From contig NC_067123.1 of assembly GCF_021347895.1 (NCBI RefSeq), positions 8,437,828 through 8,501,827 on the forward strand: a stretch of 64,000 bases of DNA, in the 5' to 3' direction. The position numbers were made by a program, and so were the translations under genes. This DNA is from Acanthochromis polyacanthus. Taxonomy: Eukaryota; Chordata; Actinopteri; Pomacentridae. Shown here piece by piece: positions 12,020 through 24,149 of this stretch (the stretch's first letter is position 1; every line of letters starts with the position of its first letter). Below the pieces are notes generated by a model. That model was not told the origin of the DNA and searched no databases. It was given only the letters and a program-made list of their open reading frames with translations.

Positions 12020-12935
12020 TGTGTCCACCAAGACAACACCATAGTCTTTAAGTATGCTGAAGACACTACTATTTGGTTACTCATCACGGGTGAGGATGAG
12101 GCGGGCTACAGGACTTTGGTTGAAAATAAAATTGTCTATAGAGAGGACAACCTTATTCTCGGTTTAGACAAAACAAGGGAGATTGTTGACTTAAGGAAGA
12201 AAAACCCTCCTTTGCAGCCTCTCACCATCAAAATGACTGAAGTGGAGAAGATGTACAGCCACAAGTTCCTTGGTCTTAAAATAGCATCTAACCTGAGCTG
12301 GGCTGTCCACACCACTGCCCTGGTGAAGAAGGCCCAAAAGCAACTTTACTTCATCAGGCTGCTCAGGAAGGCCCCTCCAGAGCCGCCGCCCACTCCCACT
12401 TGTCTATAGAGGGCTGGTGGAAAGCATCCTCACCACCAGCATCACTGTCTGGTATGGAAACAGCACCCAGTCGGAGAGGAAGACTCTTCTGAGGGCTGTT
12501 TAGACAGCAGAGAGGATGATCAGGTATGACCTCCCTTCTATGGACCAATAACACACTAAACAATGCAAGAAAAAAGCTAACAATCTAATCAAAGACACAC
12601 ATTAGCCAGCTCACTCTCTTCTCAGACACAAACACTCTGTTTACAACCTGAGTAAAAAGACAGCAGACGGCCTGCTCACACACAGGACACATTTCCACAA
12701 CAGCTTCTTCCCTGACACAGTCAGACTGATGGCAGACACAAAATAAGTGACTGGACTCACAGAAAACATTTCACAACAGATTCATGTGTGCTGAACGGGA
12801 CCTATGTGTAATAAAACTCATAACTTATTTGTATAGAAATGTTACCCCTGTACATAGACCCCCTGCCCCTTCCCATCTCTCCAGCTCGTACCTGAACTGT
12901 GTGCGTGTACATGTAGAAATAAAGCTCTTCACTTG
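12020..12935 (+). pseudogene. LINE reverse-transcriptase relic (CR1/L2-like), 3' part
   Basis: The plus frame from about 12040 reads through the polymerase active-site motif as Y-A-E-D (12053-12064) where Y/F-A-D-D is expected. It then carries LDKTREIVDLRKK, KFLGLKIASNLSW and VKKAQKQLYFIRLLRK, all typical of the thumb region of CR1-group LINEs. After 12409 the frame shifts (YRGLVESILTTSITVWYGNS) and then hits a TAG near 12500. The piece ends with an untranslated stretch and a gtagaaataaagctcttcacttgac tail near 12935. The D-to-E change, frameshift and stop show it is dead. The 5' part (endonuclease and finger domain) is absent. Confidence 0.75.
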
Positions 12936-13917
12936 ACTTGAAACAGTTATTTTGCAGTAGCAGCATCAACGTTCCAAAATGAACCCCCTAAAAAGCATTT
13001 TGTCTCTAAGAAGCCCATCCTGCGCTGTGAAAGGTTTGTGGTCTGCTGATAGCTCGCCTCCCTGCAGCATATCTGCACCAGGGGGGAAAACAAACTGAAG
13101 CAGTGAGGAGTCAGAAATGAGAATAAAATCTACCACTGTTTATATTATAGCCAGAGAAGACCCACTTTTAGCTGGCTTTAAGTCCCACATCAACCTGTTG
13201 AACAAGAACAGGTTTCATGTACAAAACATCCCTATTTGCGTAATATGTTAAGAAACTGTCTGTATTTATGGGAAAAGACAAAAAGGGCAATGTTAAAATG
13301 TATAATTCAGTGTCAAAAGGTGCAGTAAATGATGAGAAATTAGGTGCACCTGTGCAACCAATGTTTAAAGTTTGTCTGGAGTCCTGCATGAACACGGTCT
13401 GTTGCTACTTAGCTTACAGCTAATGCCACATATTTGGATGCACTACCGTCCTCCTTTCAAGTATCAACCATAGATTTATCAACAAGAACTGCATGCCTGA
13501 TTACAGGATGGTGCCTCGTTCATTTGAACTTTAAGCAGAAGAAAAATACACAAGTTCTGCACATTTCTGCAGTCTTTGGCCCATAAATCATAAGCGTTAG
13601 CATCGTTCTCAGTCACATTAGTACAAAGTAAGAACAAGTGAGACTCCTGCTGACACAGTCGACTGAGTTCCTATTCGTTCCTCATGCACACAAATGAAAT
13701 AAACTGAAATAATCATACAGCAGTGGTCCTGGTAGGTGATACTCTGAAAAATGTTTCGCTGTTTTCTCAGTCCTTCCTTTGCAGTCATAGAATGATTGTC
13801 TTTGTGGACATCATAAAATGAATGTGGAAGTTGTTTGCAGTTTGACAACTATGGCAAAATTATTGCACAGATTTGTACTGAGGGGCTTTTAACTATCGGC
13901 ACCTCACTGTCATGCTC
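12936..13917. other. no gene seen
   Basis: Unique-looking sequence with only short frames (75-76 codons, minus strand) and no motif. Confidence 0.5.
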
Positions 13918-13992
13918 TTAATGTTTTATGTAAAGCACTTTGGATTGTCTTGGACATGAAGGGTGCCATATAAATAAAGTTGCCTTGCTTTG
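13918..13992 (+). mobile_element. LINE 3'-tail fragment
   Basis: tgtaaagcactttggattgtc and gccatataaataaagttgcc are the usual 3' end of fish L2/CR1-type elements. Only the tail is present. Confidence 0.6.
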
Positions 13993-14044
13993 TCTTTTGT
14001 TCATGACAGATATGAACAATCTATCATGATACTGATGGACATCG

Positions 14045-14262
14045 GATTTGGATACCTCCTGGGAGGTGTCATTCTGTGTTTTTCCGAGCACTTCCCAGAA
14101 CTTGCTTGAGGGATTCTGTATCTCATCTGGCCTGGGAACACCTCGGGATCCCCCAGGAAGAACTGTACAGCTTTGCCGTGGGGATGGATGTCTGGAATGA
14201 CCTGCTTTGAGTGCTGCCTCTGCGACCCAACCCCGGATAAGTGGAAGAAAATGCATTGGTGG
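14045..14262 (+). mobile_element. interspersed repeat, LINE 3'-UTR-like
   Basis: tggcctgggaacacctcgggatcccccaggaag near 14130-14160, then tgctgcctctgcgacccaaccccggataagtggaagaaaatg near 14212-14255, is a common fish retroelement 3' segment. It creates a false 149-codon frame on the minus strand. Confidence 0.5.
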
Positions 14263-15603
14263 AAAGCTTTGCCTCCATGCACACCATCTATGTAGATTTT
14301 CTTTTATGCATTGCTCTGTCCATTCATACATTGCATTTGTTGTATTTGTTAACTTCTGTCTGTACATAACCTGCTTTATTTGCTACATATATCATCTGAT
14401 CTGCACTAAATGACCCGCTCAGTCTAATCTTTTACAACTGGGACAAACTGTGAAGATCCCTCAAAGGTTTGTCAAACTTCAGATACCAGCAGAGAGTTCA
14501 GCTTTGACAGATTCCTCATGTCGTCAGACGGGAGACATAAATCAGGTGGTGTTCAGCCTCTGCAGTAGCTGTGGCCTCGTGGTTTCATCATCCGAGCTGC
14601 TCAACATTTATTACAATCGTCCATCACATGACAGCGTCGCCCTCCGTCTGATTTGAATTAAACCACTTGTGAAGCCTGACCCTCTCCTCACTCACTTCAC
14701 ATCTTTGTCAAAAGCGGAGCCCAGCAGGGACCAGGATGAACTTAAGGATACGGTTAATTAGCCACTAAAGTGAACAAATGCTTGCTGACAATGAGTGTGT
14801 TCCATCTCATCTGATCTGACAGCGCTCAGCTAAAGAGCAGAAGCTATGCTACAGGCTTCAAACAAAGCAGCACAGAACAGAAGACTAAGAGAGGACCAGT
14901 CATCAGATTTTGTTCTGTGTTGCTACTTCACAATCTGATGACTCCAGGTTGAGCAAAATATCTGTACTTGCAGCTTCATCAGATGAAGTTTTTTTTTCTG
15001 GTAAGAAGTCATCTAGCTTGTACTGAAAAAGTAAAGTTCAACACAGAGGGTTCGATGTGGGTCAGCAAGGGCTAATGACAGACAGATGGGCGATAAATTA
15101 AAAGAAAAACCTGAACTTTTGACCCCTGCAGTGAGGAGATCTGGTGACTCTGTTGGGTCACAGTTTGGCTCCACTTGACCTCTGAGAGGGAAGAATTGCT
15201 ACAAATCAATACGAGACTGTTCTGAGCGACCATGTTTATCCCATGAGGAAACATTTCTAACCTTGGAGTGGTCTCTTCCAATTTTTTCCAATGGCACCAG
15301 CCACAGGGCACCAAAGATCACTGAATGGTTTGAAGAAAATGATGCATGTTATGACCTTCACAGTCACCAAATCTCAACCCAATTAAACACCAGTTTAAGG
15401 TTTTTGTCCTCCATGTTCTACACCACCATCACCAAAGCATGTGTTGTGTTTATTCCAGGAGATTTAATCTGAACCAAACAGCTGATCTGCAAATTCAGCC
15501 TTATGGTAAGAATTAATAATTAAATCCTGACCTGAGAGACTAATCAGTGAGATAAATACAATTTCATGCAAGACATCTGGAACCAATAAAATAAAGGTGC
15601 CTG
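14263..15603. other. no gene seen
   Basis: Only short frames (68-80 codons) and no repeat that I recognise. Confidence 0.5.
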
Positions 15604-15802
15604 CAGTCATGAACAAAAGTGGACATCACAGCAGTTTGATACATATAGACCTATAATAAATGTATGAAGGAATCAAAATTCGTGATTATCGTTTCAAAGA
15701 TTCCATTATAAAATATCAAGAGTTCTAAGAGGCATTGGAAACTCAAGACTGCAGTGATATACCTCGTCTTTTTAAGTGTATATAAACTTTTGGTCAAGAC
15801 TG
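15604..15802. mobile_element. short Tc1-type MITE
   Basis: The left end, cagtcatgaacaaaagt, is an imperfect inverted partner of the right end, acttttggtcaagactg (15786-15802). The right end belongs to the same family as the inverted repeats at 21341 and 22086. About 0.2 kb, without coding sequence. Confidence 0.5.
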
Positions 15803-15812
15803 TATATAGTAA

Positions 15813-16170
15813 CATCCATCCATCCATCCATCCATCCATTCTCTTTACACCGCTTTATCCTCACTGGAGCCTATCCCAGCTGACTTGGACGAAGGCAGGG
15901 GACACCCTGGACAGGTCACCAGTCTGTCTCAGGGCTACATATACAGACGAACAATCACACTCACATTCACACCTACGGGCAATTTAGAGTCACCAATTAA
16001 CCTCAGCGTATTTTTGGATTGTGGGAGGAAGCCGGAGTGAAAACCCACGCATGCACAGGGAGAACATGCAAACTCCATGCAGAAAGATCCCAGGAAAGCT
16101 GGGACGCGAACCAGTGATCTTCTTGCTGCAAGGTGAAAGTGCTAACCACCACCCCAATGTGCAGTCCCAA
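15813..16170 (+). mobile_element. fish LINE (L2-like) 3'-end repeat with (CATC)n start
   Basis: (CATC)n at 15813-15839, then cctatcccagctgacttgg, gaccag-type and gaacatgcaaactccatgc text. This is a very abundant fish interspersed repeat, repeated at 40138-40490 and 40870-40980. The frames across it are not genes. Confidence 0.65.
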
Positions 16171-19100
16171 ATTAGAATTGATGGTTATGATGCTGTAAAA
16201 ACTTACAAGGAGTTTTAAAGGCCTACTGGCTGCATTTTTGTTAGTTAAGTAGGTCTAGTTTTATCACAGCAATGGTTTATGAAAGTCAGATTGGACTATT
16301 ACCAACCATGAGACCATGCTTGTATAATGATAAAAATGAAAAGACAATGGTGGAAAATGATGGAAAAATACCAAAAACAAGTAAAACACCTGGAATAAAA
16401 ACCATAAGGAGGTGGATATCAATATAATAGTACAAAATATGTGGATTTTCAACTCAGAATCAGTGCCTGAGTTCATAAATCAGACTCATTTTGCTGTATT
16501 GTGTTGGAAGTACAGTAAATCCACTGACTTTGGGTTTCACTTTTGTGTTTTGGTGCTTATTGAGTTGAAAAAAGCAGAAAATACTTGTAGTTTCTGAGAA
16601 GACTACACTGTTGTAGACTTAAAGAATCTCCTTTTCCATCAATGAGGAGATATCTTTTGGAAGAACAGTGTTCATCCCTTCAGTAAAGTTCATTGGCACT
16701 GAAGCTGTTGTGGAGGCGCAACGTCTTACTAAGACACTTCATTGGTTGTTTTTTCCTTTAATTTGTTTGCCCTCTGTATGACGTCTCTCTGGCAGGCTCA
16801 CGGACAAAGCCAGTAAAATTTTAAAGGCTTTTTATAATGGTCCACCAGCCTACTGGGCTCTGTCTCTGTATGCCCAATGGCCAGTACACCACTGGCTGCA
16901 CTCGATGCCAATTCTCAACATAAAAGTGAAACACAAACACCAAGCTAATCAGCAGTCAATCTGGAAACTCTTCACAGAACCGGAGAGTTTTAACAACACA
17001 GATGATGTCCAGACTCAGATATGTGATTACTGAGCTAAAGTTAGGCCTGAAACCTTCCTGACAACGCTGCAGTGATGCTCATACACACTAAACTAGGAAA
17101 TAAAGTGGCTGGAACTCATCCAAACAACACACTTTCAGGTGTATCCGGTGCATGTTCATTATCCTGACAGGGAGAAGTGGAGTCGAGATGGGAAAAATCT
17201 GGTACATTAATGTGCTATCTAAACATGCTAACAATCTTTCTGCAGAATTGCACACTCCACCTTTTAATAGCTGATGTGCTCTTGTGCCACTTTGCTGCGC
17301 CACTGGGTGAGCCGCTACACTGAATAATACAAGAAATAAAAACCATTCCAGTTTGATTTCTGGATTTAAAGAGTCCCAAACAACAGCTGGGGAATCATTT
17401 CAAGCAGCCTTTCAAACATCCAAATAAACCTCTGCGCTATGTGCGGTTTCATTCTTGTATAGGCCCATTTTACCTGCTCTCATCATTTTGATTATTCATG
17501 ATTGCAGACAATCATTTTCCCTTCTAAAGGTTGTGCAAATGTATACGCAGCCTGGTTATATTTGAATCAAGCTATTTCCATGTATGTGGTGCTTCTTTAT
17601 AGCAGTTGGATGCAGGCAGAAGAATCAGCAGCAGCAAGAGAAACACACTTTAACAATGTTTGCTTGATGAAAATGGTTCAGTGAATGAAATTGGCCCAAT
17701 TTGGCCATTTCTGAGAGGCTTAAACAAACCAGCAACCATCTACATAAACAATTCCTGGTTCCCATAAAGGGCTGGAATTTTGTACAGGCATTATTGACAA
17801 GATGTAGAAGGTATGTGACATGCTGGAATATGTCTGATATCAACCGTGTCTTAGTTACGGCTTATTGAAGGTGAGGACAACATAACTTATTTGAGGGAGA
17901 AACAAGAAGATGCCACTTTTTGAATGGAGTTTCAGGTACTCATTCTGGCCTCACAGTTCTTCTGTTATGTCTTTTCCATTTAAGTTTCTATTTAAAAAAA
18001 TAAATAGGTAGATGATTAGAAGTTTAAATCCTGTTTCTGGTAGATTTCTTTTCACATCTTACCCATATACCTTCAGATCATATTAGATCCTGTGATTTTC
18101 TACATTTCAGTTATAATTCCAACCATCTCTTTACTCTTACTCATCTTCTTTCTTCATTTATACTCTCCTTCCTTGTAAAAAAGATATTAATCCAATTATA
18201 TGTTCAATATTATGCAAGAAAAATGAAACCCGGGGAAGTTCTTTTACTATTAATTTTGTAAACAGACTACCCTTATATGACTATTCCTGTTACTATTGAT
18301 GTTAGTTCGTTGCATACAATTTCAAACCAGTAGCTGATTAAACTATAACCCAATCATTTACAATACAAGCAGATTACCATATTTATCTGTAAACTGAGAC
18401 AAGTTTTCCCCAATTCAGTGAGAAAATTTGCCCCAAGCTATCGTATTTGCTGATTTACAGTTGTGAACGTTCTTTACTTGAATAAAAACATTTGAAAATG
18501 TTCCAAGGTTTCAGTGTACAGGGTAAAAATAGTAACTCACCTCACTTCAGAAGAAATTCTATCAGATTACGTTGATGCACAAACCTCTGAGGAACACTGA
18601 CACTTTGTATATACGTGGCCAAAGTTGATAGATTAAAAGGTCAATGCTGGATACTTCGCTACAGCTTTCTATGTCTAATTTTGCCGTTGAACAGAAAGTA
18701 CAGCAGATCTTCACTTTAGTCCATATTAAGTGCTGAGTAGAGCTGTTTTTCTGAGGAAATGTTGTCAAGGAGGACAGCAGAGTACTGGTTAAAAGCATCT
18801 GAAGTGGATGTTCTCCTACCGTAATGCACTGGCAACGTACCTGGTATTTAGGCAGAAATGGATTCTGGCTGTAAGGTGAGGAGCAGCGCTGCGTCATCTC
18901 CATGTGGACGGACGCTGAAAAAACTGGAACCAACATGTTCCTGCAGAATATTATGAAATATTTCGCCATGAAACAGAGCAGTAGGAGGGCAGATATGGCA
19001 GCTTGTTGTTGCTGTTGTTGTACTATTATATTTGTGGAACAGCACTTGTCCTTGCTCACACATAACTGTGCAGCGTCTTTGTTGGCTGCCTGGAGGAATC

Positions 19101-19895
19101 ATTTTGACAACAAAACTCAGGGAAGTTCCTACATAAATTTTAGCATATATGCCTCTGCAACTGCAATTTGTTGTTTTTAGATTTACTTTTTATGTATTTA
19201 CCAAAATAATAATAATATACACGTTAACAGGTGAAAATTACAGATGTCAATTGGTGGATTTTCAAACTCTGGACAGTTGTTTCCCTCAGATTCTAGCCTG
19301 GAAGAATTATTTTGTCCATTTCAGGAAAAGAAGCTGACATTTTAACACCATACTGCATGTGTCGCTGTACAAAGGAGAAACCAAAACACTGCAGAAACTA
19401 GCACTAATGGCACTATGTCTAACATTTAATAACTAGACTGGAGATGTGTTGCAGGAATCTCTAATTCAGTTCTTCCAGGTCAAGAGGAACATATCAGAAA
19501 TCAAATGATATGTTTACCCTTCATGCATATGGGGGTTTCTCATTACAGATTATTGAATAATTATGACTTGTTGTAATTCCAGTTTCAAATATTTACAGTT
19601 TAATTCTGATGAGTCTTAATTCGAGTTCAAGATATCTTTAATTCCCCTCAGTTCAACACATTGTCCCTTTTAGAAACCTGAAGTTTGAGCTAGTCAGAAA
19701 GATGATTAAGAAATCCAGAAGTGGGAATCTGCTTTGTCAAAATGTAACTACAGATAAGTTGAATTAGATTTTTCTCTCCATTAAATGACATTGCACATTT
19801 CTGTAGTTGAGATAGAAGATCTTATCCCCCACAAGAGCTGCCATTACTTCTGCTAACACTGTTGAAACTTCACTTCAGTTATTGATATTGTACAG
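16171..19895. other. no gene seen
   Basis: AT-rich. The longest frame is 165 codons on the minus strand (18562-19059). It has a run of Gln from a CAA/CAG-type repeat near 19010 and no recognisable domain. Nothing else stands out. Confidence 0.45.
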
Positions 19896-20185
19896 TTGAG
19901 AACATAAGTGTGCACACCTGTAAAGACCAGGTATATCATGGACTCCTTAATTTTCTGTTATGAAATCATTGACCCACAAGTGAAGTCTACATCATGATAA
20001 CCCTTGCAACATGAAAACCATGAACTGGACTTTATATTTTGCACATCTGCAAGTACATAAGGGTACCTTAGAGTCTGTTGGAAGTTTCATCATCTGGCCA
20101 AGCTCATGTTCAATCTATCACATATTATTATATTTTATTTATTACAACTCAGTTCGGTTCCATTCTTTCACGAGATCCACACATA

Positions 20186-20552
20186 CACTACTGTTCAAAA
20201 GTTTGGGGTCACTTAGAAATGTCCTCATTTGTGAAATAAAAGCAGTTTTCTTCCAACAACGATAACATTAAATGAATCAGAAATCCTGTCTAGACATTGT
20301 TAATGTGGTAAATGACTATTCTAGCTGGAAACGGCTGATTTGTTAATGGAATATCTCCATAGGGGTACAGAGGAACATTTCCAGCAACCATCACTCCTGT
20401 GTTCTAATGCTACATTGTGTTAGCTAATGGTGTTGAAAAGCTAATTGATGATTAGAAAACCCTTGTGCAGTTATGTTAGCACATGAATAAAAGTGTAAGT
20501 GTTCATGGAAAACATGAAATTGTCTGGGTGACCCCAAACTTTTGAATGGTAG

Positions 20553-20553
<1 letters not shown>
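20186..20553. mobile_element. Tc1-type MITE, complete (368 bp)
   Basis: Inverted ends CACTACTGTTCAAAAG and cttttgaatggtagtc continue into tttggggtca and tgaccccaaa. The element is flanked by TA at 20184-20185 and 20554-20555. Related end fragments occur at 34440-34490, 37834-38014 and 50870-50925. Confidence 0.75.

Positions 20554-20622
<69 letters not shown>
20553..20622 (+). repeat. (TCTA)n microsatellite
   Basis: About 17 uninterrupted tetranucleotide copies, starting exactly at the right end of the MITE. Confidence 0.95.
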
Positions 20623-21340
20623 GAGTGGGTGTATTGCAAGCCTAAAAATAAAGATTAATGAAATCATGCAAGCCCTGCCCTTTTCAAGTAAACTGCATCT
20701 TCTATCAAGTTACGAAAGAAACATATTATTCCTGGCTTATATTTCACAAGCACATTTCTATTCAGCTTAACTTTGCAATTTATTGCAATGCTTTCGAGCA
20801 GCAATAGTTCTTTCAGGTCTGATTTAGATTATCAGTAATCAAGGAAACAATAACCGATGATTGGAGCTGGTGTATATTTGCAATAAAAATGGAAAGCCTG
20901 GTGCCAAAACTTAGAAAAAAGCAAAAACACATTTCTGTCTTGAAATGCTTCTTTACAAATGTTGAGTTAAAAGAGATTTTTTTAAACTGTCATGACACAC
21001 AGGTGTGCATGAAAGTTTCTGTACCATTGTAAGGACCAGGTACATTATTGCAGTCTTGAGTTTCCAGTGACTCCTTTAGCTCTGAATTTCTAACATGGAT
21101 TCACTGAAACAAGTGAAGTTTACATAATGAAAACATGAATTGGACTTGACACTTTACACATCTTAAAGTATCTGAATGTCATCATCTACCCTCGTCAATG
21201 TGAACCCTTTTGCGTACTTGTAACTCAAAATTGCGGTTACGTTACAAGAGTAATAGTACGTATTGACTGATTAATACATCACACTGTGCATGTTTGAAAC
21301 TAAATCCTTCATTCATTAAGTAGTACAATAGCCACACCTG

Positions 21341-22086
21341 CAGTCGTGGTCAAAAGTTTACATACACTTGTAAAGAACATAATGTCATGGCTCTCTTGAG
21401 TTTCCAAACACGCTTGACCATGGACACTGACACCTGTGTTCCAGCAGCTTCTAATTCTTGGCAGATCTGCTTTTTGGTGGTTCTTGGTTGACTCTTAACC
21501 CTCCTGACCAATTTTCTCTCAGCAGCAGGTGATAGCTTGCATTTTCTTCCTGATCGTGGCAGTGACAAAACAGTGCCATGCACTGTTGCTCTTGGGACCT
21601 GCAGCTGCTTTGAAACGGCTCCAAGTGACTTTCCTGACTTGTTCAAGTCAATGATTTGCTTTTTCAGATCCGTGCTGAGCTTCTTTGACTTTCCCGTTGT
21701 AGCGTTTGTGGGCATTTGTATCCACTGAGCCCTATTTAAATGGCCTCAGAGAAGTAACCAGCTGTAGTCACTCATAATCAGTCACAAGAAGTTAAGAGGC
21801 AATGCTATGAAGCTCAATTCATTGACACAACTTTCTAAGTCACCAAAATTTCTAATTCATGTTGCTGTATGTCTATTTTTGACCCAGCAGATTTGGTCAC
21901 TTTTTCTGTTAACCCATAATAAAGTCATAAAGGAACCAAACTTCATGAATGTTTTTTGTGACAAAGAAGTATCGGTTCCAGTCACTCTATCAGAGAAAAA
22001 TGAGAGTTGTAGAAATAACTGGAAACTCAAGAGAGCCATGACATTATGTTCTTTACCAAGTGTATGTAAACTTTTGACCTCGACTG
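21341..22086 (-). mobile_element. Tc1-like transposon, non-autonomous (about 750 bp)
   Basis: The ends are long inverted repeats: cagtcgtggtcaaaagttta at 21341 and its partner ending at 22086, each leading into acatacacttg-type text, followed by TA on the right. The inverted match continues through ggaaactcaagagagccatg. It contains only the start of a transposase on the minus strand. Confidence 0.85.
21350..21715 (-). pseudogene. truncated Tc1-family transposase, N-terminal DNA-binding domain
   Basis: The 121-codon frame starts MPTNATTGKSKKLSTDLKKQ and holds a paired helix-turn-helix of the Tc1 type: residues about 14-50 (DLKKQIIDLNKSGKSLGAVS, then QVPRATVH) and a second helix-turn-helix around KLVRRVKSQPRTTKKQI. 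It then runs directly into the inverted repeat (KRVWKLKRAM...), so the DDE catalytic domain has been deleted. Full-length transposases of this group are about 340 residues. It cannot catalyse transposition; at most it could bind the inverted repeats. A start two codons upstream is not available. Confidence 0.8.
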
Positions 22087-24149
22087 TACATAAAATATAA
22101 CTATAATTACATACGACTATAATTAAGTCTTCAGGGTCAGCCTGCTTATACACACCACACCCCTTCATCACCTTCTTGCAGCTCTGGTCCCATTAATAAA
22201 TGTTGGTTTCCTCAAAGATCACAGTCTGTGAACGTAATCTAACCTGTAGTAGCAGTAGTAGTAGTAGTAAATTAATCATACTTGAACTCTGGTCCGCTCT
22301 CCACTACACCTACCGAGAATAAATATCTGTTTAGCTGCACAATACTTAATGATAGGTTTGCAAGCTTGTTGTTACTGCTGAAGATGATACATCTTGAAAG
22401 CTACATAGTGAGCTGGAAGATGATGAAACCAATAATTCAGTGGTCCGTTGCTCATATAGAGATATCGATTACAGCTGCTTTGATTAAAAGATATGAGAGT
22501 GGAAGCCGATCAGTCATCCTGTGAGTCTATTTTCCAGAATGTCAAAGCCTTCCTCTAAGCCCAGAGACTGACAGACATCATCACCTGAACACATCGATCG
22601 GGATATTTACCAGATGAACTCGTGCTCGTGTAGAACCTGACAGATTTAATGATCACAGAGGCCTGCTGTCTTTTTGGTTTACAATTTATTTGACAAGACA
22701 ATGATCTGTAAAACATTTACAATAGAATTCCCAAAAAGCATACAAAATGATAATTGATCTGTGGTACACAAAAGAAACGAAAGAAAATCAATAAGACACT
22801 CACACAAAATATGATTATATCTCCAGTGTGTGTGTGTGTGTGTGTGTGTTGTTCTGTTGTATCATTGCCGTTATCAATGTCAAACACATCCTGTGTTTGT
22901 GTATTTCCCCGTTTCATCATCTGTTCTACTGTCAGAGAAGAAATGTGAGAATTGAAAAGCTAAAAATAACATAAAGAAGGCACGTCTGGCTCCGTGATGA
23001 GAAGCTGTGATGACAATGGATGAACGAGAGAGATCGGAGAAGAGGATAAAACAGAAAAAAGGAGTGTAAATGAGGGAGAGGACTCAGACCCAACAACCGA
23101 CATTTACAGCTTGCGGCTTCTGGCACTGAACCCGTTTGAACAAAGACTGAGCAAAAGCGTCTTGACCGAAATGCAGCTCTCCTAGAAGGGGTGAACCCAG
23201 AGCCTTTATCTAACAGAAAATCCATCAGAAAACAGTGCAGCTCCACCATCTCTCCATCCTATAACTGCCAACCCATTTGCTCGGGCGGCCTGCAAACTGA
23301 TTTACAGATATTTCTCTACAGATTCCATTTTAGGAGTCAGCCTCATGACTATTTCTGGAAATGTTAAGAATCCAATTCAAGACACCTCCCAATGCAGCAA
23401 CTCTATTAAAGGCTCTGGGTAAAACACAATGATCCCCTAAATGAGACGGCAGAGACGAAACTCATAACTAAATGCTTGCTGAGTCACTGGTCTCTGATAT
23501 AATGGGCCCCAATGATTGTCTTTTTTCCTTTTGCTCAGTCCATCAAGAAGAGCCTGCTGGCAAACACATTAAACACATGAATCCACAAGAAACTCAACAT
23601 TCATTCATTGTGGGGAATTAATTTACGGACAAAGAAAAAAGAAGAGAAACCATCACATTAAAGTCCCCTTGATGACAGTTTTTGTTCTGTGGCTGGGCTA
23701 TAAAACACATCACATATGATTGTCTGACACTGCACCATATAAGCCAGTCAAAAGTCGCATTCTTGGTAATGTGGCATGACTTTTCTTGCAGAATATGGAA
23801 ATAGCTTTTTCCCCCCTTAGGTCCATGCAGCATGCAGACATTCCCTTTAACAACAGTAAACATCTCAGAGACAAAAATCAGATACACAACAGAAGCCTTT
23901 ACATTGTTAGCTATTGTAGAAGTCCCTATTCATCCTGCAGCAAATATCATTGCTAAACAATCAACTAATTCCCAACTTATGTTACGCTTTGATCATCAGA
24001 AACTGCATTTCTAATATTTAAATTCCTCTTAAAGAACAAATGACGGTGTAGCAGTACTCAGCTAGCATGCGGCAAACAGTGGGACTTCTATAACGACTAC
24101 AAAAGCAGCACATGAACAAAACAAAGCTACATACAATGCCAAAAAAAAA
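22087..24149. other. no gene seen; two microsatellites
   Basis: (TAG)n at about 22246-22270 and (TG)n at 22826-22850. The (TG)n run creates short false frames on both strands. No coding support. Confidence 0.5.

Larger units (their letters stand above)
19896..21200. repeat. pair of related diverged repeats flanking a MITE
   Basis: 19896-20110 and 20992-21200 share ordered blocks: a t-g-t-g-c-a start, taa(a/g)gaccaggta, caagtgaagt(c/t)tacat and gaa(c/t)tggact. They are two copies of one old repeat in the same orientation. Between them lie a MITE (20186-20553) and a (TCTA)n microsatellite. Confidence 0.5.

Noticed and set aside
13918..14367. 149-codon minus-strand frame
   Set aside because: Lies over two retroelement 3'-end fragments read on the opposite strand.
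18562..19059. 165-codon minus-strand frame with a poly-Gln run
   Set aside because: No domain, low-complexity glutamine run from a simple repeat, no splice or promoter support; expected by chance in 64 kb.
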